In this document: in pieces, positions 18,401 to 23,290 of the stretch | Layout of the letters: every line of letters starts with the position of its first letter | Position numbering within the stretch: position 1 is the first letter of the stretch | Assembly (NCBI RefSeq): GCF_964340395.1 | Contig: NC_135565.1 | Coordinates: 10,700,742 to 10,724,241, forward strand | Direction: 5' to 3' | DNA: 23,500 nt | DNA from: Glandiceps talaboti | Lineage: Eukaryota > Hemichordata > Enteropneusta > Spengelidae | Program-made: the position numbers and the translations under genes | Notes under the pieces: model-generated | The model's database searches: none | What the model was told of the DNA's origin: nothing | The model's input: the letters and a program-made list of their open reading frames with translations, nothing else

Positions 18401-20616
18401 TGGTGGTTATTTATACAAGCCCCTCCTTAAGATGAATATGCATGGAAATTTAGCTATTGTCCTCTGTTTGTGCTTGTCGCTAATACGGTTCTCTGATTGG
18501 CAGTTATTTATATCCTGATGACATTCGCTAGTGTTGTTCCATCCTCGATAGCGTTGTTCGGCTGTGTGTCATATTTTATCGGAAGAACATCCGAGGGCTA
18601 GCTGATAGACTACACCAAACCCTGATAACAGGGCATAACAGCAGTTGTTCCCTAGTGGTCCATTAATTAGCCCCACCAAATCCTGATATCAGGGCATAAG
18701 AGCAGATGTTCCCTAGGGCACTGATTATGTCATGGTTTAACTATTTGTCTTGTTGTAATGAATTTCAATCTTTTTTATTTTTATTATTATAGTGTGTACG
18801 TGAAGGTATTTATTTGGAGGATGGCATTATACCAATACTACCACACAGACCTATAGATCGTAAAGGAAGAAAGATGGAACTGAATGCGTTTGCCCTAGAT
18901 TTCTTTAAGCATGGTTCCAAAACTACATTAATGAATGACAACAGGTATGAAATGCAATTGTTTTCTTCAAGAACATTACGACTAAAATTAAAACCCCCAA
19001 AATAAGTGTTTCTGGCAGCACACGCATCACTCAAACACCCCCGCATCAGTTGTTTGTCCTACTACTTCAGTGAAGATAACTGAAGAGCCAATTATGAACA
19101 AGGAAATTACATCTGCCCCACATACACACTTGCTCTAAGTGCTAAATGAAAATAACAGCACCTGTGATAAATAGTAGATTGAGTGACAGATTTGTTGAGA
19201 ATAAAAAAAATATTTAAAAAAATTAGTGTTGTCACACCACTTTAGACTAAATGTCCGAACTCTTTTCTTTCTTTCTTTCCACAAACCAGAGATGCTTCAT
19301 AGGTCTCTGTGGTTTGCTGGAATTTCAAGCCACAGACCTTAAAAATCACCCATATTATGCACAAAGTGGTGAAGAAAAATAGCCTATTTCCAATTTTTTG
19401 TGCATATAATGACCATGCAATTGACCATTTGGAATAGTCAATGTATTTTGGACTCAGTTTCAACATTATTTTAACAATTTCAATTCCAATACTGCAAAAT
19501 TTAATTAGTACTGTTCTAAAGAAGTATACAATAAGTATACTCGTGTGAGAAAGTAATGATATAAGCCAAACATTTACAAAAGGTACATGTTATACACTGA
19601 ACTATGTGACTGTGCAATTGTCTGTCTACAAATTAACATGATGTAAATAAGATATTCCATATTCCATAACATTGCTATTCAAGTAATATACTTGTAAGAA
19701 TACACAATTACTCCTACAATGTTCTTGAAAGAAAGTCCACTTTCCACAATTGTTTAAATAAAGATCCCATATAACGTTTTAAATCATTTTGAATATTTAC
19801 TGTGTTTTATTTCTTTGCTGTAGAATGTCATCAGGAGAGGTTTTTGATAGTTTAAAAGACTTCTATTTCACTATCAAAGCCATAAGGTAAGCCTATACTA
19901 AGGAAATATAATATTATATTATACATGTATATGTACCAGAGATTACTATTACAATGGTATAGTTCACAAAGCTAACAGCAGGGATTCTTAGACAAGGGAA
20001 GAAACATTCTAAAAGTGTATGCAAATATGCCTAGCAACAAGACCACGCCTATAGTAACAGTCAAATAATCGCATATATTACAAAGATAACAGGTTTTAAT
20101 GGACAATTGAATAAACATTCAATAAATGTATGCAAATGTGCCTAGTAACAGGACTACACCCATAGCAATAGCCAAATGATGATGTATATTACAAATATAA
20201 CATGAACGATTTATAGATAAGTGCACGATCGACCATTCAAGAAATGCAGATATGTGTAGCAACATGATCTCACCCACAGCAACAGCCAAATGATCGTGTA
20301 TATTGCAAAGATAACAACAGGGCTGCAGATAGGCAACAGCAATGAACACCTATACCTAGCATGGATCAGCATGTGGGTGAACATTTTTAAGAATTGCACA
20401 GTTGTGCTACAATGCCATTGGTGATGTTTTGTAAATACCATATAATTACAGTCATTGCATGCTTATATGTAATATATTCTAATTACATCTTTCAGTGTTG
20501 CCATGGAAGCACTTGGCCCTCAAGACCGTGATGATGAAGTTGTGCTGGCCTTTCAGCAATTGAAAGAAGAGTATCGTCAAAAATATAATGACGCATTCCA
20601 TATTGGGCAAGATTAG
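3176..20616 (+). CDS. DDX60: DDX60-like DExH-box RNA helicase, C-terminal part, 20 visible exons
   Basis: Spliced gene; the exons are listed separately. The joined exons give about 971 codons ending at TAG 20614-20616. Order of landmarks: TVPQ (Ib-like), DEVH box (II), SATI (III), PAIVFSFDR (IV), a basic then acidic linker, [22 protein letters not shown] (V), [10 protein letters not shown] (VI), then the DDX60-type C-terminal region ([54 protein letters not shown]). These place it in the Ski2-like superfamily 2 group, nearest to DDX60/DDX60L. In vertebrates these are cytoplasmic interferon-induced proteins implicated in RNA sensing and decay; that role is family knowledge, not shown here. Family members are about 1,700 residues, so roughly the N-terminal 40% (including Walker A) is upstream. 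Oddities are a one-base frame disruption in exon 16 and a Thr/Asp-rich repeat insertion in exon 17. Regulation is not visible because the promoter is outside the window. Confidence 0.93.
3803..4274. mobile_element. palindromic MITE family 1, copy A (with nested SINE fragment)
   Basis: Begins AGTGGCCATATGGATGAGG and ends with the near-exact reverse complement (CCTCATCCATATGACCACT). Terminal inverted repeats are about 33 bp, flanked on both sides by TTA (3800-3802 and 4275-4277), which fits a 3-bp target duplication. There is no coding capacity, so it is a non-autonomous DNA element. It shares ends and internal sequence with the copy at 21425-21773. A block at about 4003-4162 is absent from that copy and is a separate inverted repeat fragment inserted into the MITE. 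Confidence 0.85.
4003..4162 (-). mobile_element. 3' part of a SINE nested inside MITE copy A
   Basis: Its reverse complement matches the second half of the SINE at about 9758-10107: the shared blocks are TTTAATCCTATGC, GCAATGGATTGTATGCT, GGGAGTTGA, GGTCGTTGTG, and CGCTTTGAGC or a close variant, followed by GCACTATA or GTGCTATATAAG. MITE copy B at 21425 runs straight across this position, so the SINE piece was inserted later or the MITE captured it. Confidence 0.7.
4372..4487 (+). CDS. DDX60: DDX60-like exon 2: DE|VH and SAT motif III
   Basis: 116 bp, phase 0 in and 2 out. Acceptor AAATTAATAG, donor CAGAG|GTAAAT. It opens with [17 protein letters not shown], completing the DEVH box, and contains [12 protein letters not shown], which holds helicase motif III (SAT). 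The last two bases AG join the next exon to give Ser. Confidence 0.93.
4488..5017 (+). other. intron 2, no features seen
   Basis: 530 bp of unique-looking AT-rich sequence between canonical GT and AG. I found no RNA gene, element or conserved open frame. Confidence 0.6.
5018..5106 (+). CDS. DDX60: DDX60-like exon 3
   Basis: 89 bp, phase 2 in and 1 out. Acceptor TTTATACCCTAG, donor CTAG|GTAGGA. It encodes [13 protein letters not shown], then a charged stretch ending SYRVRL, in the position where DDX60 proteins have WLQ followed by SYKVRL. A short interdomain segment after motif III. Confidence 0.9.
5265..5410 (+). CDS. DDX60: DDX60-like exon 4
   Basis: 146 bp, phase 1 in and 0 out. Acceptor TTTTGTTATTAG, donor GAG|GTAATT. 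It encodes [14 protein letters not shown], matching the family's ERYxDL segment, and ends [14 protein letters not shown], matching the HPxAAL block of DDX60. The preceding intron is only 158 bp. Confidence 0.92.
5533..5974. mobile_element. palindromic MITE family 2 (Harbinger-like), copy A
   Basis: Ends are GGGATGATCGCTCAATGTCG on the left and the reverse complement of GGGAACATCGCACAATGTC on the right, imperfect inverted repeats of about 33 bp. Both sides are flanked by TTA. GGG termini with a TTA duplication fit PIF/Harbinger-type elements. No transposase is present. An internal poly-C run of 10 or 11 lies near 5905. A second copy is at about 9258-9600. Confidence 0.75.
6165..6240. repeat. 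short dispersed repeat, copy 1
   Basis: Shares CAGCCAAGGAAAA and CCTAAGGGGCCTTGTCACT with 11938-12011. It has imperfect GTCACTA/GTCACCTTGTCACT iterations. No coding content. Confidence 0.6.
6523..6627 (+). CDS. DDX60: DDX60-like exon 5
   Basis: 35 codons, phase 0 both ends. Acceptor TCTTGTCATTAG, donor CAG|GTGCAG. It encodes [17 protein letters not shown], then [11 protein letters not shown]. The GFP...L/F-S...ES-x-QLYD pattern is the DDX60 segment between the two RecA domains. Confidence 0.92.
6628..7190 (+). other. intron 5 with GA microsatellite
   Basis: 563-bp intron; the only notable content is the (GA)n tract at 6962-7021. The open frame across it reads as Arg-Glu repeats and is an artefact. 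Confidence 0.65.
6962..7021. repeat. (GA)n microsatellite
   Basis: An uninterrupted AG/GA dinucleotide run of about 60 bp. Confidence 0.99.
7191..7322 (+). CDS. DDX60: DDX60-like exon 6
   Basis: 44 codons, phase 0 both ends. Acceptor TTTTTTGTTTAG, donor AAG|GTATGT. It encodes [20 protein letters not shown], then [12 protein letters not shown], corresponding to the PENFIxFNxKLxI ... Y-E-x-x-L-K block of the family. Confidence 0.92.
7323..8365 (+). other. intron 6 with a short copy of the composite repeat
   Basis: 1.04-kb intron. Its 3' third (7988-8347) is a copy of the TTAGCACAACTG repeat family. The 5' part is AT-rich with poly-T/A stretches near 7390-7460 and nothing else recognised. Confidence 0.65.
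7988..8347 (+). repeat. composite dispersed repeat, copy 1 (short form)
   Basis: Starts with an imperfect hairpin, TAGCACAACTGAAC and GTTCAGTAGTGCTA, then GCAAAGAGTCTGYCTGTCT, a GTCT/GT microsatellite, GTAAACAACTTAAAGTCAAAAA, and a tail GCTGTGTTACAACACCA. The same head occurs at 22392, and the same tail at about 20400 and 23264. The right side of this copy ends less than 20 bp from the acceptor of exon 7. Confidence 0.75.
8366..8541 (+). CDS. DDX60: DDX60-like exon 7: start of motif IV
   Basis: 176 bp, phase 0 in and 2 out. Acceptor CATGTTCTAG, donor TTTTCAG|GTTTGT. It encodes [15 protein letters not shown], later [15 protein letters not shown] and DRLPAIVF. The LPAIVF-S-F(DR) string spans the splice and is Ski2-like motif IV at the start of the second RecA domain. 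Confidence 0.93.
9258..9600. mobile_element. palindromic MITE family 2, copy B (left end missing)
   Basis: Shares with 5533-5974 the blocks CCCCTAAATGAATG, CACAAGTGTGACAT, CCAGAAACCCAGCAC and AAATGAAGTTCAGCAATTG, in the same order. The right end (TTGAGCTTGTGATATTTGGTG then ATCATC) is the reverse complement of the family terminus. The left terminus is not recognisable. Confidence 0.75.
9758..10107 (+). mobile_element. tRNA-derived SINE
   Basis: About 350 bp. The head resembles a tRNA: TGGACGAATGGTTAAAATGG as a diverged A box and GGTTCAATCTC as a near-consensus B box about 40 bp later, spacing suited to an internal RNA polymerase III promoter. The 3' half ends GCGCTTTGAGC ... AGCACTATACTAAAA and recurs in inverted form at 4003-4162. 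Boundaries are approximate. I saw no clear flanking duplication. Confidence 0.65.
10215..10376 (+). CDS. DDX60: DDX60-like exon 8: motif IV completion and basic linker
   Basis: 162 bp, phase 2 in and 2 out. Acceptor CTTTTTCAG, donor GACAA|GTGAAT. It encodes [20 protein letters not shown], then [19 protein letters not shown] and [13 protein letters not shown]. The lysine/arginine-rich end is the variable linker of this family. The donor is chosen because only a 2-base remainder restores the frame of the next exon. Earlier GT sites at 10316 and 10337 give the wrong phase. Confidence 0.87.
10377..10937 (+). other. intron 8 with MITE fragment
   Basis: 561-bp intron. A degraded family 1 MITE (10417-10695) starts about 40 bp after the donor. 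10870-10900 holds a small hairpin CCTCCAAAGTGGAGG. A poly-T tract precedes the acceptor. Confidence 0.65.
10417..10695. mobile_element. palindromic MITE family 1, copy C (ends decayed)
   Basis: Shares with 21425-21773: GATGATTGGCATTTATTTT, AAAACAATTT.ATCAT, CTTGAAAAT, AACAACATAT, GTCCTTGTTTGTA, and TTTCACAT.GATGTTTCAAG in order. It retains a long internal hairpin at 10559-10606 (arms TTTGTTATTGTA and TACAATAACAAA). The outer AGTGGCCATATGG repeats are not recognisable. Confidence 0.75.
10938..11082 (+). CDS. DDX60: DDX60-like exon 9: acidic linker
   Basis: 145 bp, phase 1 in and 0 out. Acceptor TTCCTTTTAG, donor GAG|GTACTT. It encodes [18 protein letters not shown], then [19 protein letters not shown]. 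After the basic end of exon 8, this strongly acidic stretch makes a charge-segregated hinge in the variable linker. The LEQCTFA part aligns with the IPQDCTYA block of vertebrate DDX60. The 3' end of this exon is repeated twice downstream. Confidence 0.88.
11026..11255. repeat. tandem triplication of the 3' end of exon 9 and its donor
   Basis: Three diverged copies begin near 11031, 11106 and 11191. Shared blocks are ATGTGTTAGAACAGTGTAC (ACAACAGTGTAC in copy 2), TTTGYAYCT, and TTCAAAGGAG|GTACTTTAA in copies 1 and 2 (donor GT at 11083 and 11161). Copy 3 has lost the donor. Only the first copy continues the reading frame; reading through meets TAA at once. Confidence 0.85.
11083..11742 (+). other. 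intron 9
   Basis: 660-bp intron. The first 170 bp are the extra copies of the exon 9 end; the remainder is AT-rich without recognisable features. Confidence 0.65.
11743..11892 (+). CDS. DDX60: DDX60-like exon 10: YHHAGL block
   Basis: 50 codons, phase 0 both ends. Acceptor TTTTTAAAAAG, donor AAA|GTAAGT. It encodes [12 protein letters not shown], then [19 protein letters not shown] and [11 protein letters not shown]. The [10 protein letters not shown] string is the Ski2-family G-I-x-x-H-H-x-G element preceding motif V. Confidence 0.94.
11893..12770 (+). other. intron 10
   Basis: 878-bp intron with the short repeat 11938-12011, a very AT-rich block 12020-12380 and a poly-G run at about 12516-12529. 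A 119-codon open frame in the AT-rich block is not supported as a gene. Confidence 0.65.
11938..12011. repeat. short palindromic repeat, copy 2
   Basis: Inner inverted repeat TGACCTAAGG (11963) and CCTTAGGTCA (12002-12011), with shared sequence to 6165-6240. Probably a fragment of a small palindromic transposable element. Confidence 0.6.
12771..12875 (+). CDS. DDX60: DDX60-like exon 11: motif V
   Basis: 35 codons, phase 0 both ends. Acceptor TGTATCCATAG, donor CAG|GTATGT. It encodes [19 protein letters not shown], then [12 protein letters not shown]. [12 protein letters not shown] is motif V; the final Q is the first residue of motif VI. Confidence 0.95.
12876..13664 (+). other. intron 11, no features seen
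   Basis: 789-bp intron, unique-looking. The 87-codon open frame at 13335-13598 shows no recognisable domain. Confidence 0.6.
13665..13865 (+). CDS. DDX60: DDX60-like exon 12: motif VI
   Basis: 67 codons, phase 0 both ends. Acceptor ATGTATTTACAG, donor AAG|GTAATA. It starts [19 protein letters not shown]; with the preceding Q this is motif VI ([10 protein letters not shown]) with its arginine fingers. Then come [20 protein letters not shown] and DLPKDALGK, typical of DDX60 after motif VI. Confidence 0.96.
14163..14267 (+). CDS. DDX60: DDX60-like exon 13
   Basis: 35 codons, phase 0 both ends. Acceptor TTAATTTCTAG, donor AAG|GTAAGA. It encodes [17 protein letters not shown], then [14 protein letters not shown], matching the family's SLLxF ... 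YFLFSLQFL segment. The upstream intron is 297 bp and unremarkable. Confidence 0.93.
14268..14621 (+). other. intron 13, no features seen
   Basis: 354-bp AT-rich intron without recognisable elements. Confidence 0.6.
14622..14760 (+). CDS. DDX60: DDX60-like exon 14: HLHYHEPSN block
   Basis: 139 bp, phase 0 in and 1 out. Acceptor CTGTTCTCAG, donor CCTG|GTAAGT. It encodes [19 protein letters not shown], then [14 protein letters not shown] and GAFHKLC. L[11 protein letters not shown] is one of the best conserved DDX60 signatures outside the helicase core. Confidence 0.95.
15023..15135 (+). CDS. DDX60: DDX60-like exon 15: LFGR block
   Basis: 113 bp, phase 1 in and 0 out. Acceptor CCTATCATAG, donor ATG|GTAACA. 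It encodes [20 protein letters not shown], then FGRHR and GRSSSM. FS-x-x-(I/V)M-x-KLV-x-VLA-x-LFGR matches the family. Bases 15026-15077 are duplicated in the next intron. Confidence 0.93.
15235..15266. repeat. (TG)n(TA)n microsatellite, first tract
   Basis: AAAGTGTGTGTATATAT... immediately before the exon 15 fragment. The same AAAGTGTGTGTATATA junction recurs after the fragment. Confidence 0.95.
15267..15317 (+). pseudogene. fragment of exon 15 embedded between AT microsatellites
   Basis: 51 bp from AGTCCAAGTTTTCC to GGCAAA, identical to exon 15 bases 15026-15077 except for one deleted T (TTCTGGC becomes TTCGGC). The copy has no acceptor or donor of its own and the lost base breaks the frame, so it is non-functional as coding sequence. 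The near identity implies a recent event. Confidence 0.95.
15318..15420. repeat. (TG)n(TA)n microsatellite, second tract
   Basis: GTGTGTG followed by about 90 bp of TA repeats, with AATATATAATATA interruptions at the 3' end. Confidence 0.97.
16220..16368 (+). CDS. DDX60: DDX60-like exon 16, carrying a frame disruption
   Basis: 149 bp; entry phase 0, exit phase 1, which is one base too many (148, 151 or 154 would fit). Acceptor CATTTTCAG, donor CATAG|GTAAGG. The first part reads [17 protein letters not shown], matching the VFLDDLPEDF region of vertebrate DDX60, and then meets TAG at 16271. The downstream part, [20 protein letters not shown] then TRLPISGI, is open in the +1 frame and joins exon 17 correctly. 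The break lies around GAAAAACACTAGAG. It could be an assembly or allele indel (a lost 5-bp repeat AACAC would explain it), a real inactivating mutation or, least likely, programmed frameshifting. Confidence 0.8.
16369..16733 (+). other. intron 16, no features seen
   Basis: 365-bp AT-rich intron. No element recognised. Confidence 0.6.
16734..17185 (+). CDS. DDX60: DDX60-like exon 17: Thr/Asp-rich repeat insertion plus domain end
   Basis: 452 bp, phase 1 in and 0 out; by far the longest exon. Acceptor TTAAAATTGCAG, donor TTGCAG|GTAGGT. After [17 protein letters not shown], about 110 residues are rich in T, D, V and A and contain three units starting [10 protein letters not shown] at 16874, 16946 and 17009 (24- and 21-codon spacing), each with TK/NKE-TPGAA or a variant. 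The last part, [14 protein letters not shown], matches the AISPFVCLSG strand of DDX60. The repeat block is longer than the family's equivalent loop as I know it; it is probably disordered. Confidence 0.9.
16874..17070 (+). repeat. coding tandem repeat of 24/21 codons in exon 17
   Basis: Three units opening GTATCTGATGAGG or GTATCTGATCAGG and containing CAGAVCAAAGAAA (CAGACCAAAGAAA or CAGAACAAAGAAA). Unit 2 lacks three codons (SDT), so the reading frame is kept. A weaker fourth unit may precede at about 16793 ([17 protein letters not shown]). Confidence 0.85.
17186..18792 (+). other. intron 17, long, few features
   Basis: 1.6-kb intron. 17186-18050 is featureless apart from TGCATGCATGCAT at 17886. 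18124-18200 has several short hairpins. 18613-18735 is a two-unit 61-bp repeat. The short open frames lack similarity. Confidence 0.6.
18613..18730. repeat. two-unit tandem repeat, 61-bp period
   Basis: CACCAAACCCTGATAACAGG and CACCAAATCCTGATATCAGG, each followed by GCATAASAGCAG and GTTCCCTAG. A related phrase, CATTAATTAGCCTCACCAA, occurs at 18055, so this is part of a dispersed repeat. Confidence 0.7.
18793..18944 (+). CDS. DDX60: DDX60-like exon 18: [13 protein letters not shown] block
   Basis: 152 bp, phase 0 in and 2 out. Acceptor TTATTATTATAG, donor AACAG|GTATGA. It encodes [20 protein letters not shown], then [20 protein letters not shown] and MNDN. The GRKM-x-LNA-x-ALDF-x-KHGS signature is diagnostic for DDX60. 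Confidence 0.95.
18945..19823 (+). other. intron 18, no features seen
   Basis: 879-bp AT-rich intron. No RNA gene, MITE or family repeat recognised. CTTTCTTTCTTTC at 19265 is a trivial simple repeat. Confidence 0.6.
19824..19886 (+). CDS. DDX60: DDX60-like exon 19 (63 bp)
   Basis: Phase 2 in and 2 out. Acceptor TTCTTTGCTGTAG, donor CATAAG|GTAAGC. It encodes [20 protein letters not shown]; with exon 18 the junction reads DNRMSSGE, matching the DNRMNEGD ... LLKDF-x-LTIKSI stretch of the family. Confidence 0.94.
19887..20495 (+). other. intron 19, largely the composite repeat
   Basis: 609-bp intron. About 420 bp of it (20013-20432) is the tandem core and tail of the composite dispersed repeat. 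Confidence 0.7.
20013..20432 (+). repeat. composite dispersed repeat, copy 2 (core and tail only)
   Basis: Three imperfect units of about 100 to 120 bp, each with GCAAATATGCCTAGCAACA or a variant, then CACRCCCATAGCAACAGCC, then TATATTACAAAGATAACA. The tail is CACAGTTGTGCTACAATGCC followed by ATTGGTG. The same units and tail occur at 22990-23290. The head with TTAGCACAACTG is absent here. Confidence 0.8.
20496..20616 (+). CDS. DDX60: DDX60-like exon 20: C-terminus and stop
   Basis: 121 bp, phase 2 in, ending at TAG 20614-20616. Acceptor TACATCTTTCAG. It encodes [20 protein letters not shown], then [16 protein letters not shown]-(D)-x-VVLAF-x-QL is the conserved DDX60 C-terminus, so this is the natural end of the protein. 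Confidence 0.95.
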
Positions 20617-21424
20617 AGTGTACGGAAAGACCAATTGGTGATGAAGATGTAAAAGTGATAAAAAATAACTATGCATCAATCGGAACAATGAAATTTTAAG
20701 TTATATTTTTGACAATGACTAACCCGAGTGCCAACATATAAAAACATGTACATATGAATTATTTAGTTGTTTAAGTGTGGTAAGCCACAGGAGTGCACAT
20801 AAGACGTGGGATTCAAAACAGTCATTTTGTTTTTCAAATAATAATATTATAAAAGATAAGACGATGATGCTAAAAACAAGTGAACATAAATGACAAAAAT
20901 AATATACAGATACTTTTTGGCAAATCTAGATAGATGATATAAAATGTCGGCTTCTACATGTATGTGATATGTTTGATATATATGTTAATCATATATCATA
21001 ATAGTTATGATGTAACATAACAAGTGCCTTAACACAAACAATAATAATGAAACAGGATGACATTTTCAAACATATTAATTTCCTTGTTGTGAAAGATTGA
21101 CGGTAAAGGAAGCATTTTGTTGTTATATTGAGAATTGTGATTGTTTATGAAATTTTGTGATACTAGTAATATGTGGATGTTAAATGAGGTATGGTAAGGA
21201 ACCACACTGAATGAAATACAAATATTTTCACTCTGACATATAGATAAGGTGATATTGCATATTACAGTATTTATTTAATATATCTTAAAACTCATTTTCT
21301 TTCGGGTTCAAGGTTATTGAATTTAGGCATGGAAAGTTTGTGATATTGGGCATACAGCTAATTGTACAAGGACAGTTCACAGCCAGAAGACTGTACATAA
21401 CATCATAGATGATGACTTTTTTGA

Positions 21425-21773
21425 AGTGGCCATATGGATGAGGATTGGGTATTTATTTTGGATTTTTAATTTATAAAAACAATTTTATCATGGCGTCCTA
21501 CTTGAAAATTCAGTATAAAACAACATATGCGAAGTCCTTGTTTGTAACTCAATAAATTGCAAAAGATTAATAAAATGTGTAAAATGTTTGTTATTGTATG
21601 TACAATAACAAACTTTTTACACGTTTTTCAGCTTTTCACAAGGTATTGGGTGACAAAAACAGATTTGATCTATGCTGTTTCACATCGATTTTTCAAGTCG
21701 GATGCCATGATAAAATTGTTATATATAATAAAAAATCCGACATAAATGCCAAATTCTTATCCATATAGCCACT
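21425..21773. mobile_element. palindromic MITE family 1, copy B (intact)
   Basis: 349 bp. Left end AGTGGCCATATGGATGAGG, right end reverse complementary with a few changes (CTTATCCATATAGCCACT). Flanks are TGA (21422-21424) and TTA (21774-21776), an imperfect version of the TTA duplication seen at copy A. An internal hairpin at 21577-21622 has 13-bp perfect arms (GTTTGTTATTGTA and TACAATAACAAAC) and a 2-base loop. It carries two AATAAA motifs (21551, 21569) that could act as poly(A) signals. Confidence 0.85.
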
Positions 21774-22177
21774 TTAAGGTAATTCGAAATAATTATCGAA
21801 ATATTGAAAAAAATTGCAAAGTCATGCAAGAAATAGTGAGATTTGATGATGTCATTGCTTCATCTGATTAAGAAAAAACTGGTAGAATACAGCATACTGC
21901 ACAATGTTTTCTGTGTATCATACAGAAAGCGGCAATCACATCGATGATTTAAAAAAATATAAAAAAATTCTACATACCCACCCTATTTTGAGATCGGGTA
22001 TTATTGGAACCACACAATTTTTTTTATTTATTTGGCCTTGCCAAACTTTTACATGTAACAATCAACTGAAATTATTTCTCTACAAATATCACTAATTTTG
22101 ATACCTTTGATGCTTTCATGATTTGTTACTTTGTAATTTTCTGAAAATTGTCATAGCTGTTTTATACAATCTGTTGA

Positions 22178-22183
22178 AATAAA
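22178..22183 (+). terminator. candidate poly(A) signal AATAAA
   Basis: AATAAA in GTTGAAATAAAAATGC, followed 20 to 40 bp later by a T/GT-rich stretch (TTCTCCTTACTGTTCTTGTG), the usual arrangement of a cleavage and polyadenylation site. It would give a 3' UTR of about 1.6 kb. Sites inside the MITE at 21551 and 21569 are alternatives. Confidence 0.35.
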
Positions 22184-22391
22184 AATGCATTGCAAGTTCT
22201 CCTTACTGTTCTTGTGTCAGTATACTAAAGCCCTGACAATTGAAGGATGTGTTGCTATATTGTTGAAGTCTGGGTACCATTCAGTAATGTCCTCCCTGAC
22301 ATATCTTTGACATGCATTAACTATTAAGTCAATGATGAAACCCAGCACAATGAAGTCTGTTAGTATTTATGTACGCTGTATGTTGGGTTTA

Positions 22392-23290
22392 TTAGCACAA
22401 CTGAACTAGTAAGGTTCAGTAGTGCTATAGGTATGGCAAAGAGTCTGCCTGTCTATGTGGGGGTGGTGGGGGGGGGTGTAAACAACTTAAAGTCAAAAAC
22501 TGATGGACCGATTGCCATGCTATTTGCTGAGTATATTACCTGTGTGTCTAGTTTGGAAATTGTTCCAGTCAAAATGATATTACCACCAGTGTATGATTTG
22601 TGACAAAAAAGAAAGTTATTTTTGGTCAAAAACTTACTCTCAAAAACTACTCGGTCTGATATTTGGTTGGAATGTTCTTAAAGGTATTTAGGTTAAGAAT
22701 TGTTAATGACATGATGATCCAATAAATGATATAGAAATTAGAGTTGAAAATGTGTCTTGTTGGTGAAAAATCTATAATTCCAAAACTACCGAGCAGATTG
22801 GGTTGATATATGATGGGCATTCATCTGAGAATGTGTAGATGACGCTGTATTCACAACATGATAATCCCATTAGCGATATGCAAATAGATTTAAAAATGTC
22901 AGAAGCTTGTATCTTGAAATTGCATGGTGAATGAAGTTGAAACTTGGTGGGATGTTTCTGGAGGTATTATCCTGCAGTTATTGTTGAACGAATTTCGCTA
23001 CAATTGGCCCTAGCAACCATGACCACACCCACAGCAACAGTGACATGACAGTACATATTACAAAGATAACAACAGGGATTGGTTAGTTAAATGAATATGC
23101 TTAGCAAATATGCTTAGCAACAAGATCACGCCCATAGCAACAGCTAATTGAAGATTTATATTGCAAAGATGAAAAGTGGGAAGGGCAGGCAAGTTAAACA
23201 TTCCAATAATGCATACAAATATGCCTAGCAACAAGGTCACGCCCATAGCAACGGCTAAATACAGTTGTGCTGCAACACCAATTGCGCTAT
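22392..23290 (+). repeat. composite dispersed repeat, copy 3 (long form)
   Basis: About 900 bp. Head TTAGCACAACTGAAC with hairpin, then GCAAAGAGTCTGCCTGTCT, a G-rich tract, GTAAACAACTTAAAGTCAAAA. Next come about four diverged units of 130 to 147 bp marked by AAAACTACYSRG.YKGAT-like phrases at 22498, 22645, 22783 and 22915. From 22990 there are three units of about 100 bp with CTAGCAACA and CGCCCATAGCAACRGC, and the tail ACAGTTGTGCTGCAACACCA. No coding capacity. The overall plan (head, tandem cores, tail) resembles non-autonomous elements such as bivalve pearl repeats; the class is inferred. Confidence 0.75.

Larger units (their letters stand above)
20617..22200 (+). other. putative 3' UTR and downstream flank
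   Basis: No open frame with similarity. The first 800 bp contain no AATAAA that I can see. A family 1 MITE lies at 21425-21773. The transcript end is uncertain (see the signal at 22178). The strand follows the upstream gene. Confidence 0.4.
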
